From Dasania sp. GY-MA-18 (GTDB lineage Bacteria > Pseudomonadota > Gammaproteobacteria > Pseudomonadales > Dasaniaceae): a stretch of 64,000 bases of DNA. The stretch covers positions 1 to 64,000 of the forward strand of contig NZ_JANHAP010000002.1 of the NCBI RefSeq assembly GCF_024734385.1, given 5' to 3'. The notes below the pieces were generated by a model that did not search any database, was not told the origin of the DNA, and saw only the letters and a program-made list of their open reading frames with translations. The position numbers were made by a program, and so were the translations under genes. Shown piece by piece: positions 8,823 to 17,509 of the stretch (the first letter of the stretch is position 1; each line of letters opens with the position of its first letter).

Positions 8823-9842
8823 TCATGTTAAAGGTAAGTACTGGTTTATAGTTTTACAACACAGATCTATCAAGTGTGGCGTAAACTGTTGTGCGGTTTC
8901 GGTATTTTGCCGCGTGTGTGCCCAGCCTAGGTAGGTAAAGCCGCGTGCCATCATTAATTGCGGCAAGTGGGCTAATTTCTCATCGGGCATGGGCCGGTGC
9001 TGCCTGTAGCCGTCTATTAGCGCTTGTTTGGCGGTTTCGTAGTTAGGGTCAAATTGAATAAAGTATAGGGCGGTGGCAATTTCAAATAAGTGCCAGCCAA
9101 ACCCGGCATCATCAAAATCTATGATTTGTACGCTGTTAGCTGTAACCAGCACATTCTCTGGCACCAGATCTGCATGTATCATGCTGTAGTCTTCGGGGCT
9201 GGTACTTAGTTGCTTAAGCTCTGCACGTACCGCTTCACGTGCTTTGAGTATCAGGTTGCGTTGCTCTGTGCTCAGTGCTTGTAAGTCCCAAAACGGCCCC
9301 CAAAAGGGCTGCTCGCCCACTAAGCCGTCTAAATCCCAGCTGTGCCTTTGGAAGTTTTTGGGCGTGCTCCATTGCGAGGCTTGATTGTGTATTTGCGCGG
9401 CTACCTCACCAATGGTGTAGTAGTTTTTGCGTATTTGCTCTGGGCTGTCTGTAAGGCCATCTTCTACTGAACCTATTTGTTTGCCATCCACCCAGCTTAA
9501 TAAATCTATTTGCCTAGGTTCTGGCACGCTAGCTATAGAGGCTATGGTAAAAAACTCACCATTTTGGGTGGGTATGGCATTGGGTACGTCTATGCCGCAG
9601 CCCTGTAGAGCATCCACCCAGCTTAACTCTGAATGTAATGAGGCATTAGAGTGGTAATTAGCTCTGTGTATGCGCAGCGCATATTGCTGATTATCGCGGG
9701 TCTCTAGCCTATACACGGCATTCTCGCGATGTTTAATTAGGCTTAATGTGCCTTCTAAGCCCCAGGCGGGCAGTGCGCTATAGGCTAGGCGCAGTAGTTG
9801 CTCTTCTTGCTGCTCTAGGCTTTGTTGATAAAACGTATTCAT
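8823..9842 (-). CDS. APH/homoserine-kinase-like small-molecule kinase (candidate amino-alcohol kinase)
   Basis: This protein of about 339 residues has the aminoglycoside-phosphotransferase / choline-kinase fold. The Brenner catalytic loop MIHADLVPENVLV and the metal-binding IIDFDDAGFGW are both visible in the C-terminal half. The family phosphorylates hydroxyl groups of small molecules with ATP. The gene directly follows an AGXT2L-type phospho-lyase gene (40 bp gap). Kinase and lyase pairs of this kind are known for hydroxylysine (HYKK/PHYKPL) and are plausible for ethanolamine, so a role in making O-phospho-amino-alcohols is inferred. I chose the ATG at 9842 (GCAGGTAATAGT upstream); an in-frame ATG at 9872 would add ten residues that look unlike the family. 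Confidence 0.85.
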   Translation of the reverse strand: MNTFYQQSLEQQEEQLLRLAYSALPAWGLEGTLSLIKHRENAVYRLETRDNQQYALRIHRANYHSNASLHSELSWVDALQGCGIDVPNAIPTQNGEFFTIASIASVPEPRQIDLLSWVDGKQIGSVEDGLTDSPEQIRKNYYTIGEVAAQIHNQASQWSTPKNFQRHSWDLDGLVGEQPFWGPFWDLQALSTEQRNLILKAREAVRAELKQLSTSPEDYSMIHADLVPENVLVTANSVQIIDFDDAGFGWHLFEIATALYFIQFDPNYETAKQALIDGYRQHRPMPDEKLAHLPQLMMARGFTYLGWAHTRQNTETAQQFTPHLIDLCCKTINQYLPLT

Positions 9843-9882
9843 ACTATTACCTGCTAATTTCTGTGGTGACACGGCCCTAGAG

Positions 9883-11160
9883 CTATAGTTTTGAAAATGC
9901 CAAATCTAAATTGCTTAGTAATAAATCGGCATGCTCTTGAGCGAAGCAGATAGGCGGGCGCATTTTTAATATATTGTCGTAGCGGCCGATTTTGCTGATG
10001 AGTACCCCTTGCTCCTTCATTAGGTTGCTCAGGCGTGCGGCGGCTGCGGTGGCGGGGGTTTTGCTTAATCTGTCTTCGACCAGCTCTACCCCAAAAAACA
10101 GGCCGCTACCGCGCACATCGCCAATGATTTGGTATTTTTCGGCCAGCTTGTGTAGCCCTGCTTTGACAATGCTGCCGACTTGCTGGGCGTTTTCTACCAG
10201 GCCTTCTTGCTCTATCACTTCTAACACGGCGAGGCCTGCGGCACAGGAAACGGGGTTGCCGCCAAAGGTATTAAAATACATCACGTCGTCGCGGTAGGCA
10301 TTGCCCATGTCAGCTTTGCAGACAGCGCCAGCTAAGGGGTGGCCATTGCCCATGGGTTTACCTAGGGTCAGTATGTCTGGGGTAACACCGCTGTGTTCAT
10401 GGCCCCACATTTTACCGGTGCGGCCAAAAGAGGATTGCACCTCATCAAAAATCACAACACCGCCGGCGGCGCGCACCAATGCCGCTGCTTTTTGTAAATA
10501 ATTAGGGGGTAAGTCGGGCAGGCCCTCGTTGGCAAAAATAGGGCAGATCAACATACCGGCAAAGCCGGTGCCCTCTGTATTAAAATCCGCGATAGCTGTT
10601 TCGATTTGTTGTAGGTAGGCGTCGGTAAGGGCCTCGCCGCTAAGCCCGTTAAGCGGCCTATAGCTGTCTGGGAAATCTACCGCTTTAACATAGGGGCCAT
10701 TGGGCTTGCCGTCATTAAACAGGGTGGCTAGGGCATCTACGGCAGTGGTGTTGCCGTGGTAGGTGGCATTGCTGCAGATAATGCCTTGCTTACCGGTGTG
10801 GTGGCGGGCCATGCGCAGGGCCACTTCGTTGGCTTCGCTACCGGTGCAGGTTAAAAACAGCATGGAAAGCGAGTCATCCAGCAGGCCGGTAAGCTTCTCG
10901 CCATAATTGACTATGTTTTCATGCAGGTAGCGGGTGTGCACATTGAGCTGGGCAGCCTGCTTGCTAATGGCCTCAACCACATGTGGGTGGCAATGGCCTA
11001 CATTGGGCACATTGTTGTACACATCCAAGTAGCGTTTGCCATCGGCATCATACAGCCACACGCCTTCGCCCTTGACTATATGCAGTGGCTGGTCGTAAAA
11101 AAGCGGGGCTTTTTTACCGATTAAGCGATAGCGGCGCGCTAATAGTTCAGCAGTATTCAT
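9883..11160 (-). CDS. AGXT2L-type class III PLP enzyme (candidate O-phospho-amino-alcohol phospho-lyase)
   Basis: The 425-residue fold-type I PLP protein has CTGSEANEVALRMAR (about 105-119), IFDEVQSSFGRTG (about 237-249) and the Schiff-base Lys268 in LGKPMGNGHPLAG. The GKPMGNGHP form is characteristic of the ethanolamine-phosphate / phosphohydroxylysine phospho-lyase branch, rather than ordinary class III transaminases. Members of that branch eliminate phosphate and ammonia to give an aldehyde. A small-molecule kinase gene follows on the same strand, which would supply the phosphorylated substrate. A general omega-transaminase remains possible. TTAGTAA-like A/T-rich DNA precedes the ATG, with GGGTAATGCC as a weak ribosome-binding site. 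Confidence 0.85.
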   Translation of the reverse strand: MNTAELLARRYRLIGKKAPLFYDQPLHIVKGEGVWLYDADGKRYLDVYNNVPNVGHCHPHVVEAISKQAAQLNVHTRYLHENIVNYGEKLTGLLDDSLSMLFLTCTGSEANEVALRMARHHTGKQGIICSNATYHGNTTAVDALATLFNDGKPNGPYVKAVDFPDSYRPLNGLSGEALTDAYLQQIETAIADFNTEGTGFAGMLICPIFANEGLPDLPPNYLQKAAALVRAAGGVVIFDEVQSSFGRTGKMWGHEHSGVTPDILTLGKPMGNGHPLAGAVCKADMGNAYRDDVMYFNTFGGNPVSCAAGLAVLEVIEQEGLVENAQQVGSIVKAGLHKLAEKYQIIGDVRGSGLFFGVELVEDRLSKTPATAAAARLSNLMKEQGVLISKIGRYDNILKMRPPICFAQEHADLLLSNLDLAFSKL

Positions 11161-11311
11161 GGCATTACCCTTGTTTTTTTAATACGGCTACTCAGAGGCC
11201 TACGCTGTTAATCAGCTCTCTATTGAGTGTAGCTAGGATGTTGAATCGTGGGGGGAATAATAGCGGGGAATAGAGCGGCTTAGCTATCCATCTAATGGTG
11301 GATAGCGGGGT

Positions 11312-12019
11312 TTAATGTTGCTGCTTGAGGTCGGAAATAATTAGCGCTAGCAACTCACTGCGGGTGGCGACCGCGGTTTTTTTATAAATATGTATTAAAT
11401 GGGTTTTGATAGTGGCCAGCTCTACCATTAGCTCGCGGGCGATCAGCTTATTACTAAGGCCCGCAATAATAAGCTCTAACACATCCACTTCGCGCTCAGT
11501 AAGCTGGTATTTTTCTTGTAGGGATTGGCGCTCGGCAACGCGCTTGGGCAGGTATACGGCGTTGAGCGCGTATTCAAAAAACGGCTGCAGTTTGTTAAGC
11601 AGGGCCAGCTCTTGTGGGTTGAAGTCGCTGGCAGCGGGGGAGCGTATAACACTAATAACAGCAATAATTCTTTGCTGCTGCCTTAGCAATATATCGGCAA
11701 CATAACGCTGCTGGTTGGGGGCCATAAACTGCTGGTAATACTCGCTGCGGTAAAGCTGCTGCTCGCTGAGCTGGGCGCTTAGCGTTATTACTTTATCGCT
11801 GCTGTTGTGAAATTTATCGGGGGATAGCGGGTCTAGGTGACCGAATTTTTTTTGATAATCGATTTCGGTCGCGGGGGAAAGTTTATATCGCACCACGCCC
11901 TTGTGTTGTAAGTCGGGGTCGACTAAATAAAACACAGCGGCATCTATCGCAATCAAGCTATTGATTAAATCCAGGCTTTGCTGTTGAAACTGATTGGGAA
12001 AATTCGAGCTGCTAGTCAT
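11312..12019 (-). CDS. LuxR-family transcriptional regulator (copy 2)
   Basis: The 235-residue regulator has the same plan as the one at 8041-8739. A sensor-like N-terminal region begins SSNFPNQFQQQSLDLINSL, and the C-terminal LuxR-type helix-turn-helix reads LTEREVDVLELIIAGLSNKLIARELMVELATIKTHLIHIYKKT (about 177-219). The two probably arose by duplication and bracket the phospho-lyase and kinase genes. It may sense a pathway substrate or intermediate. No phospho-acceptor domain is seen. Confidence 0.85.
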   Translation of the reverse strand: MTSSSNFPNQFQQQSLDLINSLIAIDAAVFYLVDPDLQHKGVVRYKLSPATEIDYQKKFGHLDPLSPDKFHNSSDKVITLSAQLSEQQLYRSEYYQQFMAPNQQRYVADILLRQQQRIIAVISVIRSPAASDFNPQELALLNKLQPFFEYALNAVYLPKRVAERQSLQEKYQLTEREVDVLELIIAGLSNKLIARELMVELATIKTHLIHIYKKTAVATRSELLALIISDLKQQH

Positions 12020-12159
12020 AGATACGCAAATATAATTATTCTTGTGGCTGTCGTGCGAGGTTAATGATAGCCATGATTATCGTTATCCCTGCTCCCGTCA
12101 AGGCAACTGCCGCGCAGGCTAGTATTAAGCCTGCTAGGTGTTGGCATAATATTAAGCGC

Positions 12160-12957
12160 TTAGGCGTTAAACGACAGCGTACCCACATCAACAGCGCTGC
12201 CACCGCCATCGGCAATAAGCGTAGTGCCGGTAATAAACGAGGCATCATCAGAGGCTAAAAACTCGGCACAGGCGGCTATCTCTGCCGGCTCGGCCATGCG
12301 TTGCAGTGGCAGGTGGCGCAGAGTCTCGTGGGTGGCAGCCTCTACCGAGATGTTTTTTAGGCGGGCCAGCTCGGCCATTTCCTCATTGCTCATGGGGGTT
12401 TTTACCCAGCCGGGGCACAGGGTATTTGCGCGTATATTATAAGCGCCGCAATCTACCGCCAGTGAGCGGGTAAGGCCTATCACAGCAGTTTTGCTGCTAA
12501 CGTAGCTGCACATGCCCTGGCCGCTGCTTAGTGCCGCCACCGAGGCTATATTAACGATGGCGCTGGCGGGGCGCTGCTGCATGGCGGGTATAGCGGCGCG
12601 CGCCATTTGCATCACGCCGGTAACATTAATATCAAACGTTTGCTGCCATTGCGCTAAGTCTTGCTCGGTGCTGTCGCCACCGTAAAGCACGCCAGCATTA
12701 GAGACCAATATATCCAAGCCACCAAACAGGGCCAGCGCTTTATCCACGGCGGCCTGGCAGTCATCCATCAGCGACACATCACAGGTCATAATCTCGCAGC
12801 CTGTTTGCTGCGCGATTTCCTGCAGTGGTTGCAAGCGGCGGCCGGTAATCAAAACTTTGGCACCCGCCTGGGTAAAACGCTGGGTGATGGCCGCACCTAT
12901 ACCAGTGCCACCGCCGGTAATAATCGCAACCTTGCCTGCTAATCGCTGAGTATTCAT
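12160..12957 (-). CDS. Short-chain dehydrogenase/reductase (SDR)
   Basis: The 265-residue classical SDR has the NAD(P)-binding TGGGTGIG (about 15-22), the NAG motif in LVSNAGVLYG, the catalytic Ser in NIASVAALSSG and the YxxxK pair in YVSSK (about 155-159). The ARRLSNLMKE-like substrate loop is replaced by MSNEEMAELARLKNIS. The C-terminus ends in FITGTTLIADGGGSAVDVG, the usual FabG-like finish. It would oxidise an alcohol or reduce a ketone in the cytoplasm. It heads the minus-strand gene run that includes the phospho-lyase and kinase. The substrate is unknown. Confidence 0.92.
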   Translation of the reverse strand: MNTQRLAGKVAIITGGGTGIGAAITQRFTQAGAKVLITGRRLQPLQEIAQQTGCEIMTCDVSLMDDCQAAVDKALALFGGLDILVSNAGVLYGGDSTEQDLAQWQQTFDINVTGVMQMARAAIPAMQQRPASAIVNIASVAALSSGQGMCSYVSSKTAVIGLTRSLAVDCGAYNIRANTLCPGWVKTPMSNEEMAELARLKNISVEAATHETLRHLPLQRMAEPAEIAACAEFLASDDASFITGTTLIADGGGSAVDVGTLSFNA

Positions 12958-13060
12958 ACTTGCCTACCTGGTGAAAAATAAAGATCAGTATAGGCCGCGT
13001 TAACGAGGGTGGGTATCAACCATAGAGATGAGTGGGGGGGAGGGTAATTACAGTCGTTTG

Positions 13061-13450
13061 TTAAGGCTTTATACATAAATTTGCTAATAATAGTGCTATA
13101 AAAAAATACATTATGCCAATAATAGTTAATATTATTGCTGCACGCTTTGCCTTTGCGTCACCTAACTGATCTATGTAGTGATACATTTTATATGAGACTT
13201 TTTTCCAGTCATCATCACTTTTCCAGTGGATGCTAACTTCTTCTGGCTTATAAGTTGGTTGGCTGTCTTCTTGGGAGCCGAGTCGAATCGACCTGCGATT
13301 GAATAGTACTAATATTGGTAGCGTTGCAGCTATTCTTGCGCCATAGATCCATTCCAAATTACTTAAACAAATTGAACTCAAAAATCCAACTATCCAAATT
13401 GCGATAGTAACACAAGTCAATACAGTGATGTTTGTAATGATGCCTCGCAT
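13061..13450 (-). CDS. Small membrane protein of unknown function (cassette-like)
   Basis: This 129-residue protein is unrecognised. Hydrophobic segments at about 7-28 and 34-51 and a final one at about 104-126 enclose a polar middle (SQEDSQPTYKPEEVSIHWKSDDDWKK). The gene begins four bases after GTTAAGG, the end of an attC-like palindrome, with AAGG serving as ribosome-binding site. It has the size, spacing and orphan character of an integron cassette gene. Its neighbours upstream on the same strand are built the same way. Confidence 0.6.
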   Translation of the reverse strand: MRGIITNITVLTCVTIAIWIVGFLSSICLSNLEWIYGARIAATLPILVLFNRRSIRLGSQEDSQPTYKPEEVSIHWKSDDDWKKVSYKMYHYIDQLGDAKAKRAAIILTIIGIMYFFIALLLANLCIKP

Positions 13451-13454
13451 GTGG

Positions 13455-13542
13455 CCTTAACTCCCGTATTTGGGGCCGTAGTGAAGTGCAGTGTAACGAA
13501 GACCCCAGCCCCGCAGAGGCGAACAACATATGCTTGTTAGTT
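13455..13542 (-). other. attC-like recombination site between two cassette-like genes
   Basis: Read on the minus strand, the 88-bp intergenic stretch opens with AACTAAC and closes with GTTAAGG. These are near matches to the RYYYAAC and GTTRRRY ends of integron attC sites. GC-rich, partly complementary blocks lie between (GGGGC near the start side, GCCCC near the end side). The fit is imperfect at the outer bases. Confidence 0.45.
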
Positions 13543-13544
13543 GT

Positions 13545-13874
13545 TTACTTGCTCGTTGCTTTACCAGCACCAAGACCACCAAAGAATGCCAATAATGCAA
13601 TAACCATCTTTTCAGCTAGGGCCTCACTGCCTTGGCTTAAAGCGTAAGCTGACAAAGCAAGAATTAGTGCCGAAACACCAAACAAAGCATAAATAGCTTT
13701 ATTGGCAACGCCAGCAAGGATGCTCGCGCGTTTTGTTGCTTCTTTCTCGGATGTTTCTTGTGCCTGGGCAAATGGAGTTACTACCCCCTGAAGTAAAGTG
13801 CCAATGGCATCTAGCTCGCTTGCACTTTGCTCCTTTGTTAAAATTTCGCCTTCTTTAGTTTCTTCGTCGCTCAC
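13545..13874 (-). CDS. Small two-helix membrane protein of unknown function (cassette-like)
   Basis: This 109-residue protein starts at GTG with AAGGAG five bases upstream. The first half is acidic and helical (MSDEETKEGEILTKEQ onward). The second half carries two hydrophobic segments (about 63-82 and 88-103) separated by SQGSEALAEK. The glycine-rich end FFGGLGAGKATSK is striking but is not a P-loop in a usable context. No family is recognised. attC-like palindromes lie on both sides, so it is probably a mobile cassette gene. Confidence 0.6.
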   Translation of the reverse strand: MSDEETKEGEILTKEQSASELDAIGTLLQGVVTPFAQAQETSEKEATKRASILAGVANKAIYALFGVSALILALSAYALSQGSEALAEKMVIALLAFFGGLGAGKATSK

Positions 13875-13886
13875 ATTTTCTCCTTG

Positions 13887-14001
13887 TGATAACTAATGCT
13901 TAATTAACCGGCAGCTTTGCAGCAACGAAGTTGCGGAGAAACTGTCCAGTGGAGGCCGCGTGTTTTTGCGGCCGTAACGGTGGTTTAACGAATTGTTATG
14001 C
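13887..14001 (-). other. attC-like recombination site (long form)
   Basis: On the minus strand the 115-bp stretch opens GCATAACAATTCGTTAAACC, very like known attC left ends. It contains GGCCGC/GCGGCC and GCAAC/GTTGC internal pairs and ends GTTATCA just before the ribosome-binding site of the next gene. This is the most convincing attC-like site of the 13-kb patch. Confidence 0.55.
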
Positions 14002-14304
14002 ATTGTCAGCGCCATACTCGGATAGAAATATGGTGATTTTTTTATGGAGACAAATTTGCGTGATTTCTAGAGATAAGATAGGGCCACTACCACTAGCACC
14101 TTCTCGCGGACAGAAACCTATATCATCTATCCACTCTTGACCAGACTCTAGATTTCGAGCATCGGATTTTATCCATCTTTAAAAAACTTGGAATTGGGAG
14201 GCTAAGCTCCAGTCATCCTTTGCTAGCTTTAAATAGTTTTCGGATTTATCTCCGATAACTTTTCTAATCCATAACGCCAATGATAGATCTCTCTTTTATT
14301 GCAT
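13996..14304 (-). pseudogene. Broken cassette-like gene with two in-frame stops
   Basis: One frame of 103 codons runs from ATG at 14304 to TAA at 13996-13998. It is coherent (for example KVIGDKSENYLKLAKDD and ESGQEWIDDIGFCPREG) but is interrupted by TAA at codon 3 and codon 42 (14179-14181). The protein is not recognised. Its 3' end overlaps the start of the attC-like site by a few bases, as in many cassettes. If the TTG at codon 8 is the true start, only the second stop breaks the gene. Confidence 0.5.
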
Positions 14305-14354
14305 AACACTTTCTTCTTGGGCTGTGGCCCCATAATTATTTTTTGCAGTTAAGA
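14301..14354 (-). other. Weak attC-like site upstream of broken cassette gene
   Basis: On the minus strand the 54-bp stretch begins TCTTAAC, contains a GGGC-CACA-GCCC hairpin and ends GTTATGC. The outer bases deviate from consensus. It would be the fourth cassette boundary of the patch. Confidence 0.3.
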
Positions 14355-14839
14355 TGTCATTCTACCTCTTGAAAATAAAATTAAAACAAAAAATCCAATG
14401 ACTTATTTACATTTTTGATGATTTCTCAACTCGATAGCTATGAGCAGGCAGTCCATATGTTTTGGCGTTGTAGGTTTGGTATGTCTGCCAATAGCCATAT
14501 AAATCAATAGCTTGTATGAGTTTTCAATTAATATGAGCTAGTTGTTGCTGAATTAAGTGCTGGCCGTTAGAGCTAGCCATTCCCCCCGTTTTAAAAGTAA
14601 GCAACCTAAGTTTACGGTTAGGCTAATTGCTGTTGGAGTCTATAGGCTGCTTGGGATTATGCTGCTATGACGTTGGCGGCTAGAATGCTGTGCCAGTTAT
14701 ATCGGATGCTTTTTAAGTGCGTGTCACTTTAAAGTGCATCTAGTGAAGTGGGGCGATCAGGCACTGGATTTTTATTTTCAAAACGATATTATTTATTGCT
14801 TAATAGTTGACGAAATAATAATTAATTTGAACCTGCAGT
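14355..14839. other. Intergenic stretch before the ankyrin lipoprotein
   Basis: I see no ORF or clear structure in these 485 bases. They are AT-rich and presumably include the promoter of the ankyrin gene. Confidence 0.5.
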
Positions 14840-17449
14840 ATGAAGCCTATTTATTCCGCCCTGATTATTTCCCTGTTCCTTACCGCCTGTGCCTTACCTA
14901 GCAAACTACAAACAGGCATTATCAATAATGACACCCGCCTTGCGTTGCAAGGGCTTGCGTCAGGGGATGACCCCAATGCGGCGCGTTATCGCTGGACGCC
15001 ATTGGTAATGGCAGCGGCCAAAGGGCAAACAGAAATAGTCCAAGCCATGCTGCAGTACAACGCCGATATTTATCAAAAGCACTTGGAAAACTACGGTAGC
15101 CCTATGCACGCATTTGTGCAGTACCGCCCGTATGACCCCAGCTTGGACTATTGCTCTAGCAGTATTCGCTGCCAGGACGTGTACTATGATGCCGCCTGTG
15201 CTGCAGCCCGTAATTCGCATACCGATGTGCTGCAATTGCTGATAGATAAAGGCTTTAATCCACAAAAGGGTACACCGCATACGGCACTATGCGCTATGCA
15301 GGCCAATGACCCTGTAGCCTCGCTTAAAATATTGGTGAGTGCTGGCGTAAAGTTGGCCGATATTCCCAATGCTTCTTTAATGCACCAGGCAGCTATACAC
15401 CCCAGCAGCAGTGCAGAAACCATTCATTATTTAGTGCAGCAAGGCTTGAGTGTTGAAGAGCCCCTGCATAAAAGTATTTTTGATAGAAATCAGGACTGGT
15501 CTGCCGGAAAGGGTGTCACGCCACTATTTACAGCGCTCGCTAGTGCTCAAGCCACTAAACGTTATGAGGCGATTAAAGCGCTGCTGGATAATGGCGCGGA
15601 CCCTAATTACACCTCTGGGCATGGTGATACCGCAGTGAAGATTGCCACAATCATTGGTTGTGAGCCCTGTGTGGTGCAGCTGATGTCTGCAGGTGGTGAA
15701 ATGTTTACAGCAGAGTGGATTGGCTGGCCTGCTGCTCAGCAGGCAAATAGCTTATGGGCTGTAAAAAATGGAGCGTTTGATGTGGCAATGGCTGGCGGGG
15801 CCTTTGATAGTATCAGTCAGTCTAAGCGTGACGCATTGCAACAAAAAGTTAATAAAATAAGGCGGCGCTATCCCGATTTAAGTGTGACTCCAATAACCAT
15901 TAGCACCGGCAACCCTCAGCAATTTAAGCAATACCAACAACAATATGCCAATTTGCTCCCCAGCGAAGAAGGCAGCATCTTGCGTGAAAAAGATATTAAC
16001 AAACGCCGTGATCTGCAAAGGCAGCTTAGGTTGCAAAAGCAACAGCGCGAAAAGGTTGAGCGCTTAGCCAGGCAGCACAGGCAGCAGCAACAGCAAGAGG
16101 CCGAGTTGGTGGTTGCCTCCTTATTACAACAAAACCCGCCGTTGCAGCAGACCCTGCAAGAGCTGGGTGATAGCTTGGCGTTTTGCCGCTACAGTTACAG
16201 TTTGGCCAAGCGTTTGCGCAACGATTATGACTGCGGCTTTATGGCCGAAGGCCGTTACCGTGAATACGGTGAATCAAAAAGTTGTAAACAGGCAGCTCCT
16301 GAGCTGGCCGAGCGGGTGAGTGACAGCATTGATTGTGACGGTGTGTATCAATCAAATAATCAGTTACTACGCTCTTTAGCCAATGCTGACCAAAAAAATG
16401 TGCTAAGGAAAAAAATACGCCAAGCTGCAACGGGTAAGTGGAACGCAGAAAACGTAAAAGCCTACTACGGCGACCCCGAGGCCAGTTTGGAGCGTATGAA
16501 AGCACAAGCCAAGCGGGCCCATGAAAATCAACAAGAGGAAGATTATCAGGCCGCTTGGGCTGGCTTTACTAACAGCCTAAGCACTTCCAGCACCCCAGCT
16601 CAGCAACAAATGGCCGCCAACTTTGCCAGCATTAACCGGCAAGTGCAGCAGGTTCTCATTGATCAGAGCATGTTACAGGCGGTGCAAAGGCAGGTAGCAC
16701 AGAGCCAAGCACAAGCTGCGGTCACTACTGCAAGCGCTCATGTAACTCCGGCAGCTAAGCCCAGCCATAGTAATAGTTTGGAAGCTAACCGCCAGCGTTG
16801 TGAGCAGCAGGGCGGCCGCTTTGATGCCAACCGTAATAACTGCACCCTTGTTAATACACAAACGACGGCAATCATTCAGGATTTTGGTGCCAATACGGTT
16901 ATGCAAAATAAGGCTTCGTATAACAGTGTAGCCGCCACAGCGGGCGCAGGTAGTGGCGCTGCAGGTAACGGTACTCATGCCAACCCCAATGAAAAACAAA
17001 CTTCTAATAGTCACAGCCAAAGTGGTGCCAATGCTGTGGGTGAAAATGGCACAAACAGCACCGGCAGTAATACCGATAATGCCCAGGATGGCTGGAAGTG
17101 GACTACCCGTTTAGATTGCGGCCATACCCATTTTGATGATGTGATGCCCGAAAAAGCCAGTGTCTGTATGAGTGCCAGAAGGCCAGAGTGGCAAATTTTT
17201 TGGCAGAACAAGCCCTTGCTGGGAGGTATACATATCGCATTATTCTCTATAGAAAACAAATCGAATGTGCCGTTAAAATTTGAGTTGTATGGCCGTGCAA
17301 CGGGTGATATGGAAACGAAAGACTTTGAGTGGAATGTTACCGTACCTGCCCAGTCAAAACGCAACTATCACGGTGGCATAGTGCAGATGGAAGAGCCTAT
17401 ACATATGATAGAAGTGATTAACCTAAGATACTTAGAGCCTGTTTTGTAA
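14840..17449 (+). CDS. Large ankyrin-repeat lipoprotein
   Basis: The 869-residue protein begins with a lipoprotein signal peptide (lipobox LTAC, lipidated Cys17). Ankyrin-type repeats follow: TPLVMAAAKGQTEIVQAML (about 53-71), CAAARNSHTDVLQLLIDKG (about 119-137) and TPLFTALASAQ..ALLDNGADPN (about 228-256). Residues 395-440 form a Q/R-rich coiled coil. The middle is rich in Gln and Ala, and there is a Gly/Asn/Ser-rich linker at about 690-735. The last 130 residues (from WKWTTRLDCGHTHFDD) look like a separate beta-rich domain with paired cysteines. It is probably anchored to a membrane facing the periplasm and binds proteins. It converges with the MotA/OmpA-like operon, 60 bp away. The function is unknown. 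Confidence 0.8.
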   Translation: MKPIYSALIISLFLTACALPSKLQTGIINNDTRLALQGLASGDDPNAARYRWTPLVMAAAKGQTEIVQAMLQYNADIYQKHLENYGSPMHAFVQYRPYDPSLDYCSSSIRCQDVYYDAACAAARNSHTDVLQLLIDKGFNPQKGTPHTALCAMQANDPVASLKILVSAGVKLADIPNASLMHQAAIHPSSSAETIHYLVQQGLSVEEPLHKSIFDRNQDWSAGKGVTPLFTALASAQATKRYEAIKALLDNGADPNYTSGHGDTAVKIATIIGCEPCVVQLMSAGGEMFTAEWIGWPAAQQANSLWAVKNGAFDVAMAGGAFDSISQSKRDALQQKVNKIRRRYPDLSVTPITISTGNPQQFKQYQQQYANLLPSEEGSILREKDINKRRDLQRQLRLQKQQREKVERLARQHRQQQQQEAELVVASLLQQNPPLQQTLQELGDSLAFCRYSYSLAKRLRNDYDCGFMAEGRYREYGESKSCKQAAPELAERVSDSIDCDGVYQSNNQLLRSLANADQKNVLRKKIRQAATGKWNAENVKAYYGDPEASLERMKAQAKRAHENQQEEDYQAAWAGFTNSLSTSSTPAQQQMAANFASINRQVQQVLIDQSMLQAVQRQVAQSQAQAAVTTASAHVTPAAKPSHSNSLEANRQRCEQQGGRFDANRNNCTLVNTQTTAIIQDFGANTVMQNKASYNSVAATAGAGSGAAGNGTHANPNEKQTSNSHSQSGANAVGENGTNSTGSNTDNAQDGWKWTTRLDCGHTHFDDVMPEKASVCMSARRPEWQIFWQNKPLLGGIHIALFSIENKSNVPLKFELYGRATGDMETKDFEWNVTVPAQSKRNYHGGIVQMEEPIHMIEVINLRYLEPVL

Positions 17450-17509
17450 TGCAGCCTTAGTCTAGCTAAAGCGGGTTTGGCATTGGTTTGCTAAAAACTA
17501 ACACTATTT

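Noticed and set aside
13931-14140. 69-residue plus-strand ORF in the 13-14 kb patch
   Set aside because: It overlaps an attC-like palindrome and the antisense of a coherent minus-strand frame, and has no supporting features.
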